Below are positions 33,361-43,618 of a stretch of 64,000 nt of DNA, one piece after another. The stretch's first letter is position 1. Each line of letters starts with the position of its first letter. The stretch comes from Desulfonauticus sp. Its GTDB lineage: Bacteria > Desulfobacterota > Desulfovibrionia > Desulfovibrionales > Desulfonatronovibrionaceae. Below the pieces are notes generated by a model. It made no database searches. It worked only from the letters and a program-made list of their open reading frames with translations, and was not told the DNA's origin. A program made the position numbers and the translations under genes. The stretch covers positions 54,070-118,069 of the forward strand of contig JAUZRP010000011.1 of the NCBI GenBank assembly GCA_030950395.1, written 5' to 3'.

Positions 33361-34374
33361 TTAAGAAAGATAAAATTTGTCCCACATTTCTTTTAACAAT
33401 GTCTCCAGTCCATATTTTTTTAAAGCTGAAATTAAATAAATATCTTTACCTTTAACAGTATCTTTTAAAGTATTTAATTTGTCTTCTGGAAGCAAATCTA
33501 TTTTATTTAAAACTTTTATTTGGATCTTGCGACTTAATTCTTTATTAAAAAGAGCTAATTCTTCGTTAATCAAGGCAAAACCTTTTTCTATATTGTGAAA
33601 ATCAGCAATATTTATGTCTTCCACACTTAAAATATGAACTAAAAATTTTGTTCTCTCCACGTGTTTTAAAAACCTATGCCCCAATCCTTGTCCCAAATGC
33701 GCTCCTTCAATTAGTCCTGGAATATCGGCAATGACCATTTTATTACCTTTATCATCTGCAATCACTCCTAAGTTAGGGGTTAAGGTGGTAAAAGGATAAG
33801 GAGCAATCTTTGGTCTAGCAGCAGAAATAGCTGATAAAAAAGTTGATTTCCCAGCATTAGGCAGACCAAGCAAACCAACGTCAGCGATTAGTTTTAATTC
33901 TAGGCGTATTTTTTTTTCTTCTCCCAAAAGACCTGGTTGGGCATAACGAGGGGCCTGATTCGTAGGAGTTTTAAAATACATATTGCCCTTGCCACCTTTT
34001 CCTCCTCTGGCCACGCAAACTTTTAATCCATCCCGATTTAAGTCTGCCAACAAAATTTCTTGATTATTTTCTTCGTCTATTTCATAAATTAAGGTTCCTA
34101 CAGGCACTTTTATAATCAAATCCTTTCCTGCCCGCCCATCTCTTTGGCTACCCATACCAGGTTGGCCATTTTCTGCCTGATACACTCTTTTTAAACGAAA
34201 ATCGTATAACGTTAACAAATTATTGCTAGCTACAAAATAAACACTCCCCCCCTTACCTCCACTTCCACCATCTGGACCACCCTTAGGAATAAATTTTTCC
34301 CGTCTAAAAGAGACACAACCTCGTCCCCCTTTACCAGCTCTAACTAAAATTGTAGCTTCGTCTATAAAACGCAT
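33361..34374 (-). CDS. obgE: GTPase ObgE
   Basis: MRFIDEATILVRAGKGGRGCVSFRREKFIPKGGPDGG, GLPNAGKSTFLSA. Confidence 0.97.
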   Translation of the reverse strand: MRFIDEATILVRAGKGGRGCVSFRREKFIPKGGPDGGSGGKGGSVYFVASNNLLTLYDFRLKRVYQAENGQPGMGSQRDGRAGKDLIIKVPVGTLIYEIDEENNQEILLADLNRDGLKVCVARGGKGGKGNMYFKTPTNQAPRYAQPGLLGEEKKIRLELKLIADVGLLGLPNAGKSTFLSAISAARPKIAPYPFTTLTPNLGVIADDKGNKMVIADIPGLIEGAHLGQGLGHRFLKHVERTKFLVHILSVEDINIADFHNIEKGFALINEELALFNKELSRKIQIKVLNKIDLLPEDKLNTLKDTVKGKDIYLISALKKYGLETLLKEMWDKFYLS

Positions 34375-34422
34375 CCCTATGTCCCGATATACAGAATTTA
34401 TGAACCTGATTTCGCCTAATTA

Positions 34423-36261
34423 TTATTGTTTTTGTTTTTTGGCTTTAGAGGCAAGGGCGTGCCTTTTTTGAGCGGAAAGCACTATTTTTCTCAATCTCAC
34501 ACTTTTTGGAGTTACTTCTACCATCTCATCATCTTTTATAAAATGTAAAGCCTTTTCCACAGTCAGAGGTAAAACAGGGGTCAAAACCACGGCATCATCT
34601 TTACCAGCCGCGCGTAAATTAGTTAATTTTTTGGACTTACAAGGATTAACGTCTATATCATTTGCCCTATTATGTTCGCCAATAATCATTCCTTCATAGA
34701 CCTTATCCCCGGGTTTAATAAATAATTGCCCTCTTGGTTCTAAATTAAACAAGGCATAAGCCACAGCTTCTCCTTGACGATCAGAAACCAAGGCGCCAGT
34801 AAATCTAGAAGGAATCTCTCCAGCATAAGGTCCATAACCTTCAAACAAAGAATGCATAAGACCTGTGCCTTTGGTATCTGTTAAAAATTCGTCTCTATAC
34901 CCAATCAACCCTCTAGCAGGAATAATAAACTCTAACCTCACCCTACCCTTACCATTATTAACTAAATTTTGCATTTTTCCTTTGCGCAAAGAAAGCTTTT
35001 CGGTAACTACTCCCATAAAAATCTCTTCACAATCTACAAATACTCTTTCCATAGGCTCCAACAATTGACCGCCTTCTTGTTTAAAAATAACTTTTGGCCT
35101 ACCCACACACAGTTCAAATCCTTCTCTGCGCATTGTTTCTACCAAAACTGCCAGTTGAAATTCGCCTCTACCTTTTACTAAAAACGCATCTTTATTTTCT
35201 GTTTCCTCCACTTCAATAGCAACATTTAGCAAAGTCTCTTTAAAAAGTCTTTCTCTAATTTTTCGAGACTGAACATATTTGCCTTCCTGACCAGCAAAAG
35301 GAGAAGTATTAATAGAAAAAAGCATAGATACTGTTGGTTCATCTACTTTAATTCTGGGCAAAGAGATAGGTCTGGCCTGAGTGGCAATAGTGTCACCGAT
35401 TCTTACGTCCTCCAATCCAGAAATTACAACAATGTCTCCTGGTTCAACGTTTTCTACTTCTACAAAATCCATGCCTTCATAGACCTGTAACTTAGAAATT
35501 TTTAAGGTCTGCGTCCGATTTTGTCCAATACATACCAGAGTTTCATTGGATTTCACCCTGCCATTAAAAACTTTACCAATAGCTAGCCTACCCAAATAGT
35601 CAGAATAGCCAAGATCTGAAACAAGCATCTGAAAAGGAGCATTTGGATCATAAGCTGGACCAGGAATATGCTCTAAAATAGTATCAAACAATAAAGATAA
35701 ATCACCATCGGGATCATTTAGATCTTTTTTGGCCACTCCAATTTTACCAATAGTGTATAATACAGGGCACTCCAATTGATCTTCTGTAGCGTCTAAATCT
35801 ATTAAAAGATCATACACTTCATCTAAAACCTCTGTTGCTCTGGCATCGCTACGATCAATTTTATTGATACAGACAATTAAAGCCAAGCCTGCTTGTAAAG
35901 CCTTTTGCAACACAAATCTAGTTTGAGGAAGTGGCCCTTCAGAAGCATCCACCAACAAAATTGCTCCATCAACCATAGACAAGGCTCGCTCCACTTCTCC
36001 CCCAAAATCAGCATGGCCAGGTGTATCAAGAATGTTTATTTTTACGTCTTTATAAAACATAGAGCAATTTTTAGCAGCAATAGTAATGCCCCTTTCCCTT
36101 TCTAGCTCCAGAGAATCCATCACCCTATCTAACTCCTGACTCTCCCTAAATAAACCACTTTGTTTTAACATACTGTCCACCAAAGTGGTTTTGCCGTGAT
36201 CAACGTGAGCAATAATGGCAATGTTTCTAATTTGCGAATTTATTTGTTCTTTTTTAGTCAC
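34423..36261 (-). CDS. typA: GTP-binding protein TypA/BipA
   Basis: [56 protein letters not shown]. Confidence 0.97.
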   Translation of the reverse strand: MTKKEQINSQIRNIAIIAHVDHGKTTLVDSMLKQSGLFRESQELDRVMDSLELERERGITIAAKNCSMFYKDVKINILDTPGHADFGGEVERALSMVDGAILLVDASEGPLPQTRFVLQKALQAGLALIVCINKIDRSDARATEVLDEVYDLLIDLDATEDQLECPVLYTIGKIGVAKKDLNDPDGDLSLLFDTILEHIPGPAYDPNAPFQMLVSDLGYSDYLGRLAIGKVFNGRVKSNETLVCIGQNRTQTLKISKLQVYEGMDFVEVENVEPGDIVVISGLEDVRIGDTIATQARPISLPRIKVDEPTVSMLFSINTSPFAGQEGKYVQSRKIRERLFKETLLNVAIEVEETENKDAFLVKGRGEFQLAVLVETMRREGFELCVGRPKVIFKQEGGQLLEPMERVFVDCEEIFMGVVTEKLSLRKGKMQNLVNNGKGRVRLEFIIPARGLIGYRDEFLTDTKGTGLMHSLFEGYGPYAGEIPSRFTGALVSDRQGEAVAYALFNLEPRGQLFIKPGDKVYEGMIIGEHNRANDIDVNPCKSKKLTNLRAAGKDDAVVLTPVLPLTVEKALHFIKDDEMVEVTPKSVRLRKIVLSAQKRHALASKAKKQKQ

Positions 36262-36282
36262 AATCTTTATCTCCTAAAAAAT

Positions 36283-36311
36283 AAAAAAGCCCCTTTTGCA
36301 AGGAGCTTTTC
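36283..36311 (-). terminator. Hairpin between rpmA and typA
   Basis: aaaaaagccccttttgcaaggagcttttc stem-loop with a T-run on the minus strand. Confidence 0.6.
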
Positions 36312-36479
36312 AACTAAAACAACATAAAACTTTATTGAACCTGCCTTACCAAAACATCTACACAAAATTTAAACTTTTACCCTGATCCTAAAACCACCCT
36401 ACCCCGTTAATCAGTTAAAAGCTAACCATTGACAATGCTTGCTTCAGACAAAACAAAGCCACACGTCTTACTAAAAAAA

Positions 36480-36743
36480 CTAAGCAGGTACCACACTAAC
36501 TCTTGTTTTAACTTTATTATTCCTTTTATATTTTTCAAACTTAACAATACCATCAATTAGGGCAAATAACGTATAATCTTTGCCCAAACCAACGTTTTCG
36601 CCGGGATGAATTTTGGTGCCCAACTGACGCACCAAAATATTTCCAGCTCTAACTTTTTGACCTGAAAACCTCTTCACTCCCCTTCTTTTGCCAATACTGT
36701 CTCTTCCGTTTCTAGTACTACCACCAGCTTTTTTATGAGCCAT
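36480..36743 (-). CDS. rpmA: 50S ribosomal protein L27
   Basis: [26 protein letters not shown]. Confidence 0.97.
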   Translation of the reverse strand: MAHKKAGGSTRNGRDSIGKRRGVKRFSGQKVRAGNILVRQLGTKIHPGENVGLGKDYTLFALIDGIVKFEKYKRNNKVKTRVSVVPA

Positions 36744-36756
36744 TACAAAAACCTCC

Positions 36757-37068
36757 TTAGGCCTGAATCTCTTTTACTTTTAACGTGGTAAACCACTGCC
36801 TATGGCCTTGTTTTTTTCGATAGCCTTTTCTTCTCTTCTTTTTAAACACAACAATTTTTTTATCCCTACCATGCCCCAACACTTCACAAACTACTTTTGC
36901 TCCTTCCACATAAGGAGTACCGATCTTTACCTCACTACCTTCACCCACAACTAATACGTTATCCAAAACAAATTCTTGACCATCTTCCACATCTAATTTT
37001 TCAACCTTCACTGTTAGTCCTTCCTGGACACGATATTGCTTACCACCTGTTTCTACTATCGCAAACAT
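36757..37068 (-). CDS. rplU: 50S ribosomal protein L21
   Basis: [39 protein letters not shown]. Confidence 0.97.
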   Translation of the reverse strand: MFAIVETGGKQYRVQEGLTVKVEKLDVEDGQEFVLDNVLVVGEGSEVKIGTPYVEGAKVVCEVLGHGRDKKIVVFKKKRRKGYRKKQGHRQWFTTLKVKEIQA

Positions 37069-37218
37069 AACTTTAACCTCCCAAAAAATGAAACAGCATC
37101 TATATCCTACTTATCCGTAACTAGTCAAGATTTTTTCTAACTTCTATATTTAATTTTCCAACTTTACAAATAATTTCAAAAATCTAGTCCTGGCATAAAA
37201 AGCTCTTGTAGTTGAAAA

Positions 37219-37443
37219 TTAAATAGATAGTTTGGTTTTAATACTCTGTACAGGCCTCAATCCAAGAAAATGAAAATCCTCCTCCAATCCTCTACTCCTA
37301 TCCCAGCTACCTTTATTCACGCTCACCCTTTTACCAGCATAACACGTAAACCCATCGTTGGACCAATTATACGGAGAATCAGCAAAAATTAAATCTATAC
37401 TTTCCTCAGGCAATTTACTTAAAACCTCTAAAACATCTCCCAA
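37219..37443 (-). pseudogene. Remnant of a DNA methyltransferase (N-terminal DLIFADSPY segment)
   Basis: GDVLEVLSKLPEESIDLIFADSPYNWSNDGFTCYAGKRVSVNKGSWDRSRGLEEDFHF matches the N-terminus of N6/N4 amino-methyltransferases; the rest is missing. Confidence 0.75.
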
Positions 37444-37499
37444 GTAAAGAATAATTTCATTTTATATGCACCCTAAAAAATCATCAACTCCTCAAAAAC

Positions 37500-38306
37500 T
37501 CAACTAATCGCTCTAGCCAAAACCAGCACTTCAATATGTCTAACTCCGTGTTGCAGCAAGACTTTCGTTATTTCCCTACAAGTTGAACCTGTGGTAAAAA
37601 TATCATCCAACACTAAAACCTTTTGACCTGTCAATAGGCTCTTTTGTTTTGCTTCGAACGCTCCTTTTAAATTACGCTGTCTCTCTTTTTTATTTAATAT
37701 GCGCTGGGGCTTGGTATCTTTTCTTTTTACTAAACAATTATGTTTAACTTTTGTCCCCAAACGCTTGGCCAAGGACTTGGCCAATTCTAGGCTTTGATTA
37801 AAACCTCTTTTTCTTAATTCTGTTCTAGACATAGGGACAGGAAGAATAAGATCAGGATAGACAAATTTTTGCTCCCAAAAAGTTCTTTCTAAAAGATCTG
37901 TAAAGTAACCTAAATAAGAAAAATCCCCTTTAAATTTAAATTCGTATAAAATTTGCTGAAATTTTCCCTTTAACACACAACCAAATCCAAAATTATGCCA
38001 AGATGGCGGGGTAATTTGACAATCCAGACAAAGATGAACACTAGGCAAGTAATAGACCTTACCGCACAGGGCACAATACCCCCTGGCTTCCAAGTTAGAG
38101 AATTCTCTTGCACAAGAAAGGCAAAAATAACCTTCCACATTAGGAATACCACACAATAAACAACGATTTTGAAAAAATTTGGCCCAAAAGTTTAATTGCC
38201 TTAAATACAATTTTGACACGCTGGTCAGTTGGGTCAAAAATTCAATAAAATCTTTTTTGATAAATAATTTTAAGTGGTTATTAACTTCTTTTGTTTCTTT
38301 TAGCAA
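37500..38306 (-). CDS. comF: ComF family phosphoribosyltransferase
   Basis: RCLLCGIPN...YCALCGKVY zinc cluster, VLVLDDIFTTGSTCREITKVL PRPP motif. Confidence 0.92.
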   Translation of the reverse strand: MLKETKEVNNHLKLFIKKDFIEFLTQLTSVSKLYLRQLNFWAKFFQNRCLLCGIPNVEGYFCLSCAREFSNLEARGYCALCGKVYYLPSVHLCLDCQITPPSWHNFGFGCVLKGKFQQILYEFKFKGDFSYLGYFTDLLERTFWEQKFVYPDLILPVPMSRTELRKRGFNQSLELAKSLAKRLGTKVKHNCLVKRKDTKPQRILNKKERQRNLKGAFEAKQKSLLTGQKVLVLDDIFTTGSTCREITKVLLQHGVRHIEVLVLARAIS

Positions 38307-38312
38307 AGTTTC

Positions 38313-38870
38313 TTACCCCAAAAGAAAAGAAAAAACTCGTTCTAAAACAGCAGGAGAAACATCTTTAGGACTATCAATTCCTCTTAAATTTAAACACGTT
38401 ACCTCTAAATCAAAAATTTTGGCAAAATAAGTCAAAGTCAACTCTGCTCCTGAAAACAATTTTTCACCTTTTGATCTCCCGGCCAAAAGCACAACTTTGA
38501 GTTTCCCTGAATTTGTTTTTAATCTTTTATGAATCTTTAAAGCGTAAAAACTTTGAGCCCTATCTAAAAAACTTTTTAATTTACCAGGCAAATGGTAAAA
38601 ATAAATAGGAGCAAACAAAACAACTTTTTGCCCAAGGGCTAATTTAGAAAAAACAAAATTTACCTCATCTTTTGGGCCAAAAACACATTCTCCAAGAGAA
38701 TTAGACTCCATACACTGCTGACAACCAAGACAAGGGTAAAAATTAGTTTGACTTAATTGAACTAAAAAAAACTCGTCTCTCACAGAACCTAGCCAATTAA
38801 AGACTAATTTTTCTGTACTACCTCCCAAATGAGGGCTGCCACTTATAACCACAAGTTCTGGTTTCTCCAC
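38313..38870 (-). CDS. NADPH-dependent FMN reductase / flavodoxin-like oxidoreductase
   Basis: VISGSPHLGGSTEKLV, CLGCQQCMESNSLGECV, FAPIYFYHLPGKLKSFLDRAQ. Confidence 0.88.
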   Translation of the reverse strand: MEKPELVVISGSPHLGGSTEKLVFNWLGSVRDEFFLVQLSQTNFYPCLGCQQCMESNSLGECVFGPKDEVNFVFSKLALGQKVVLFAPIYFYHLPGKLKSFLDRAQSFYALKIHKRLKTNSGKLKVVLLAGRSKGEKLFSGAELTLTYFAKIFDLEVTCLNLRGIDSPKDVSPAVLERVFSFLLG

Positions 38871-38904
38871 TCTAACTCCTCCACCACTGCACTCTTTGCA
38901 TCCA

Positions 38905-39948
38905 TCAGCCTAAATCCATTTTTTTATACTCTTGCCAATACTTTTGGCCCATACTTTGAACTGAAAAATATTTTTCTGCTCTTGCTCTAGCCAATTCTCC
39001 TATTCTTTTTAACAAAAGAGGTTGATTTAACAGATCAATGGCCATTTTAATAAATTCTTGTTCCTTGCCTAAAGACACCAAAAAACCTGTATCACCATCT
39101 TGGATTTGCTCTGGAATACCTCCCACCCTATAGGCCAAAACAGGCAACCCCGTAGCCATAGCTTCCAAAATGATCAAAGGATGATTGTCTGCCAGACTAG
39201 GATAAAGCAATAAAGCACTTTTTTGCATTATGTTCCAGAGATATCTAGACGGAAGATAGGGTAACACCTGAACGTCTGTTTGAGAAGTATATTCCTTTCC
39301 ACCTACAATAATCGCCTTTGCCTCTGGGATATGTTGTTTTATCTCTTCCCAGATAAAAAGCCACCTCTTAGCACCTTTTAATTCAGCCTGCAATCCTCCA
39401 TGAGCCACAAACAACACCACCTTACTTTTGTATCTCAAAGGAGAAAAATTATAATTTATTTTATCGGTTTCTACTCCATTGGGAATTAACTTGACCCGTA
39501 AAACAGGCATAGCCTGTTTAATCAAAGATTTTAACCAACGCGAGGGAGAAATAACAAAAGGAGACAGTCTGGTTAACAGACTTTTTTTTAACCAATACCG
39601 TCTGTTCGCTTCTGGAAGGTTAAGCGGACAATCCAGACAATCCCTGGTCCAACCTCTACAATCAAGAGGATTTAAACATCCTCCAGCAAACAAACTAAAA
39701 TCATGGGCCGTAATAATCACCCTATTTTCTAACGGCAAAGACTGCAATAGATAAACCCAATTTACTGTAGAATGAAAGTGCCAGATCCAAGAAGAATATT
39801 TTTTAAAATTAACCGGGTCAAAAGCTCTTTCTTGTTCGTCCCAGCGAAGTACATCAACTCCTTTACTGAGAAAAAAATTCTGTAAGAGATTGGCAACTCT
39901 AGCTGCACCGCCCTGTTCCTTTAAACTGGAATACAAACAGACTTTCAT
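38905..39948 (-). CDS. Glycosyltransferase family 4-type protein
   Basis: MKVCLYSSLKEQGGAARVANLLQ, VISPSRWLKSLI, LILEAMATGLPVLAYRVGGIPEQIQDGDTGFLV. Confidence 0.88.
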   Translation of the reverse strand: MKVCLYSSLKEQGGAARVANLLQNFFLSKGVDVLRWDEQERAFDPVNFKKYSSWIWHFHSTVNWVYLLQSLPLENRVIITAHDFSLFAGGCLNPLDCRGWTRDCLDCPLNLPEANRRYWLKKSLLTRLSPFVISPSRWLKSLIKQAMPVLRVKLIPNGVETDKINYNFSPLRYKSKVVLFVAHGGLQAELKGAKRWLFIWEEIKQHIPEAKAIIVGGKEYTSQTDVQVLPYLPSRYLWNIMQKSALLLYPSLADNHPLIILEAMATGLPVLAYRVGGIPEQIQDGDTGFLVSLGKEQEFIKMAIDLLNQPLLLKRIGELARARAEKYFSVQSMGQKYWQEYKKMDLG

Positions 39949-39967
39949 AGAAAACAATTTCAGGTGT

Positions 39968-40092
39968 AACTGCAAAATCCCAAAGTTTGTTTTTTTTAAA
40001 AAGTTTGTTTTTTTAACAAATTGTCAAATTATAACCAACTTAAATTATTGGACTTTTGTCGCACTTATATTTACCTCTTATTTTTTGCAGTT
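39968..40092. repeat. Dispersed intergenic element copy D (inverted relative to the copy at 51086)
   Basis: aactgcaaaatcccaaagtttg...caaattataaccaacttaaattattg...ttttttgcagtt, complementary to the 51086-51200 copy. Confidence 0.75.
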
Positions 40093-40187
40093 GGATCATT
40101 TTACAAACAAGCTATTTTTGAACAATAATTTTAAACAATTACAAATCAACTCCATTAAAATAAAAAATGCAAACAAACACACTCCCA

Positions 40188-40829
40188 TCAAGATAAATAA
40201 TTATATTGAACAAAAAAAGGATTGTGTAATTTTTCTTCTTTTACCAGCGTTTCTTCTCCATGACCAGGATAGACAATAGTCTCTCCTGGTAAAGTAAAGA
40301 TTTTTTCTTTTACTGCGTTTTTTAAAGTTTCTAAATTTCCTCCAGGAAAGTCCGTCCTACCAACAGATCTAAAAAAAAGTAAATCTCCAACAAAAACTAT
40401 TTTTTGCTCTGGAAAATAAAACGATAGGCTTCCCGGAGTATGACCAGGAGTTTCCAAAACCTGACATTCTACGCCTAAAACTTGTAACGTTCCTGGCTCA
40501 AGACGTTGAAAACCAAAAGGTTCTACCTCTGGAAAATCCATAAATCCGCCTCTGCCAAGCTCAGAATCCAGCAAAAATCTATCCTTTTCACTGGCCAAAA
40601 TAGACGCACCTGTGTGTTGACTTAATTTAGCATTCCCATAAGTATGATCAAAGTGCAAATGGGTGTTGAAAATATTCTCAACACTAAGACCATTATCTTC
40701 CAAAAATGAGATAACTTCTTCAGGATCTCCGCCAGGATCTATAACTACTGCTTTTTGATCAGAAAACAAGACATAACAATTGGTACCCAAAGGACCTAAA
40801 GTAAAAATTTTTACTTTCAACATAACCAA
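40188..40829 (-). CDS. MBL-fold hydrolase (glyoxalase II-like)
   Basis: GTNCYVLFSDQKAVVIDPGGDPEEV, THLHFDHTYG, TPGHTPGSLSF. Confidence 0.92.
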   Translation of the reverse strand: MVMLKVKIFTLGPLGTNCYVLFSDQKAVVIDPGGDPEEVISFLEDNGLSVENIFNTHLHFDHTYGNAKLSQHTGASILASEKDRFLLDSELGRGGFMDFPEVEPFGFQRLEPGTLQVLGVECQVLETPGHTPGSLSFYFPEQKIVFVGDLLFFRSVGRTDFPGGNLETLKNAVKEKIFTLPGETIVYPGHGEETLVKEEKLHNPFFVQYNYLS

Positions 40830-40867
40830 ACTCCATCATTGTACGATATTCTTTTGTTTGCAAAAAT

Positions 40868-41368
40868 TCAGCCCTCTATCAAAAGTTCTTCAATATTTTT
40901 TCTTTGGGAACTGCCTTTTTGAGCCGGATGACCAATAGCCAAAACAGCCATAAGACTTAACTCTTCAGAATTTGTGCCCAAAACCTGATGCACTTTCTGT
41001 TCTTGATTTAAAATTTCACCCAACCACACTCCACCTAAATTAAAACTATGAATAGCTAACAACATATTTTGAATACAAGCGCCAATACTTTGAGCATCTT
41101 TTATAAGATGATAAGAACTTGGCTTGTGTAAAAACACCACAATCAAAACCTGAGCATTTCTAATAATGTGGCCATATTTCGTACAATGAGACAACAATTC
41201 CTTTTTTTGGACATCACGCACAACTGCAAAACGCCAGGGCTGATTGTTAAGACCGGAAGGTGCCCACCTGCCTGCTTCTAAAATTTTGGCAATATCTTCG
41301 TCAGATACAGGCAAATCTGTAAATTTACGAATACTTCTTCTAGTTAAAATAGCATCTAACACTTCCAT
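40868..41368 (-). CDS. Nitroreductase family protein
   Basis: AILTRRSIRKFTDLPVSDEDIAKILEAGRWAPSGLNNQPWRFAVV. Confidence 0.93.
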   Translation of the reverse strand: MEVLDAILTRRSIRKFTDLPVSDEDIAKILEAGRWAPSGLNNQPWRFAVVRDVQKKELLSHCTKYGHIIRNAQVLIVVFLHKPSSYHLIKDAQSIGACIQNMLLAIHSFNLGGVWLGEILNQEQKVHQVLGTNSEELSLMAVLAIGHPAQKGSSQRKNIEELLIEG

Positions 41369-41387
41369 ATCCTGCTCCTTTTTCTGC

Positions 41388-43415
41388 TTATAAAAAATCT
41401 TCTATTTTACTTGGTTTTGAGAACAAATACCCCTGAGCAAACGCATTGCCCTTAAAACCTACATCTTTTATGATAATTTTTAATAACTCCAAAATTTGCT
41501 CATTTTCTACGTATTCGAATATAATGTCTTTGCCAATCTTATTGGCCAGAAACGTAGATGTTTCTACTATGTGTTTATGATGTTTGGAGTCAAGAACGTA
41601 TTTTAAAATATCTCCATCAATCTTTAAAAATTTAACATTTTCTTTATAAGATAATTCAGCCACTCTTTCCAAATTTGTATAACCTCGCCCAAAATCATCC
41701 AAAGCAACATCAACATCTAAACTCGTTAAAACGTTCATTATAGAACTATTATCAATTGATTCATATTCTGTTATTTCAAAAACTAAAGATATACCTCTAT
41801 CTTTTGCCTTATAATTTAATTTTCTAACAGTGTCTAATACTTTTGTATCAATGTATGAAGTTGGAAATAAATTAATAAAAATTCTTTTTAAATTTTTCAT
41901 CTTATCTAAATATCCATTTACTATAGATAAAACTTTTAAATCTAAATCTCTAGTCAATTCTTTTTCCTTTATATAAGATATAAACTTATAGGCAGGAATT
42001 GTAGTTTTATCGTCTAAAATACGAACCAGAACTTCCACTCCAAACAAAGAACTGTCTTGAATAGATATTATTTTTTGGCCAAATATCTCCAATCGTTCAG
42101 TTCCAGAAACATAATCCTGACATTCTTTACTTCTGATATTGAGAAGAAGATTGTCTATGAGACAACCATACGTTACTATTTCCATTACTTTTTTATATAT
42201 ATCATCTAATTCTTTTTTAGAATAAACAAAAAATTCTTCTTTTTGATTCATAGTATAATCAGAAATTATCTCAAACATAATAGAAAGTTGAAATGCATCT
42301 AAAGAATAAGTTCTTTTAATCATGTCTACGTCAACAAATGAAATCCTATATTTTAAAGCATTATCTATTTCCTTTTTTTCTTTAATCTGTTTTTTTATCT
42401 TATCTACAGATTTTTTTATAATATCTACAACATCATTCACAGATGAATAATTATAGGTAATAAAATAAATTTTATTTTTTAACATAAAACCAAATAATTT
42501 ATCCTCATAGATACAATTTATGTGTTTTATTAATTTTTCAGAAAATTCACTAAATAAATAATCTTTATAAAATGTTTTATCAGATGGAGTTACGACAAGT
42601 GTAACTATATTATCACTAAACTTTGGATCAGATAAAAAATTAAAGAAAATATTTTCTTTATCTTTATCCCACTTATAAAAAAGATAAATAGTGTATAAAA
42701 TAAATAAATATAAATTTATGGAAAACATTCTGGCCATTCTTAGGGCTTTTATATAGTCTCTTTTTACTAAAAATTGCAATAAACGTACGCTAAAATCATG
42801 AAGATTTTTATGGAAAAATTGTATAATAGGCGCTATTTCTTTATAAGAGTAAGAAATAACCAAAAAAGCAGGACTTGAAAGCCAATTACTCACCTTATCT
42901 TGTCCAAATAAACTTTTATTTGCAATATTTTCAAAATCTTCTTTTTCTATAATATCTCTTAAAAATTCAACAAATTTCAATTGATGATAAATAAGTTTAT
43001 TATTCTCCTTCAACATCTTTAAAATTTTTATAGATTCGTTTAATATGCCTTGAATGTAGGTAAAAGCATTACCACTCTTAAAATCCAAAAAAACATTGTC
43101 TATATTTTCCAAAGGTAAAGATATAGCATTATTAAAAACTAAATTTTTAATCATCTTATTTACGTAATCAAACATTTCAAACATAAAGTCCTCTTGAATT
43201 CTAAAGTTAAAATGTATTTTACCTACCTTTTGACCATAATCAAAAGATTTTGTTCCATCTAAAAGTTGTTCTTGAAGATATTTTGCTTGTTGTCTAATCA
43301 ATTGAGGAAATTGTTCAAAAGATGAAAAAAAATCATTCAAATAAGGATCTTGTAATACTTTCATATAAAAATATTGAAAAACACTTTCTAATTCTTCTAT
43401 GTCCCTATTGTTCAT
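41388..43415 (-). CDS. Predicted globin-coupled sensor protein with C-terminal EAL phosphodiesterase domain
   Basis: C-terminus: GVEVLVRI, LVFEITE, VALDDFGRGYTNLERV, FLKIDGDIL, FEYVENE, AQGYLFSKP. N-terminus FQYFYMKVLQDPYLNDFFSSFEQFPQLIRQQAKYLQEQLL...VGKIHFNFRI resembles sensor globins. Confidence 0.8.
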   Translation of the reverse strand: MNNRDIEELESVFQYFYMKVLQDPYLNDFFSSFEQFPQLIRQQAKYLQEQLLDGTKSFDYGQKVGKIHFNFRIQEDFMFEMFDYVNKMIKNLVFNNAISLPLENIDNVFLDFKSGNAFTYIQGILNESIKILKMLKENNKLIYHQLKFVEFLRDIIEKEDFENIANKSLFGQDKVSNWLSSPAFLVISYSYKEIAPIIQFFHKNLHDFSVRLLQFLVKRDYIKALRMARMFSINLYLFILYTIYLFYKWDKDKENIFFNFLSDPKFSDNIVTLVVTPSDKTFYKDYLFSEFSEKLIKHINCIYEDKLFGFMLKNKIYFITYNYSSVNDVVDIIKKSVDKIKKQIKEKKEIDNALKYRISFVDVDMIKRTYSLDAFQLSIMFEIISDYTMNQKEEFFVYSKKELDDIYKKVMEIVTYGCLIDNLLLNIRSKECQDYVSGTERLEIFGQKIISIQDSSLFGVEVLVRILDDKTTIPAYKFISYIKEKELTRDLDLKVLSIVNGYLDKMKNLKRIFINLFPTSYIDTKVLDTVRKLNYKAKDRGISLVFEITEYESIDNSSIMNVLTSLDVDVALDDFGRGYTNLERVAELSYKENVKFLKIDGDILKYVLDSKHHKHIVETSTFLANKIGKDIIFEYVENEQILELLKIIIKDVGFKGNAFAQGYLFSKPSKIEDFL

Positions 43416-43618
43416 AACTCCTCCCCTGATTATAAAACAAATATACAAAAAAACCTTACAGCCAATTTCAATATCTTTTTTCCCTATTCCTTCCTGGTTT
43501 GAATAATTACCAGTTAGTGTTTAACATTACAACTGAAATTTTTAATACCTGGTCTTGACTAGTTGAACTAAAAATAAAAGCAACACTCTGAACGGAATAT
43601 TTAACAGATAAGCCGAAA

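Noticed and set aside
36757-37100. L21 leader autoregulatory RNA
   Set aside because: No convincing conserved structure recognised upstream of rplU by eye.
39890-40279. 129-aa plus-strand ORF spanning the intergenic region
   Set aside because: Overlaps two minus-strand genes and the AT-rich repeat copy D; no RBS or domain.
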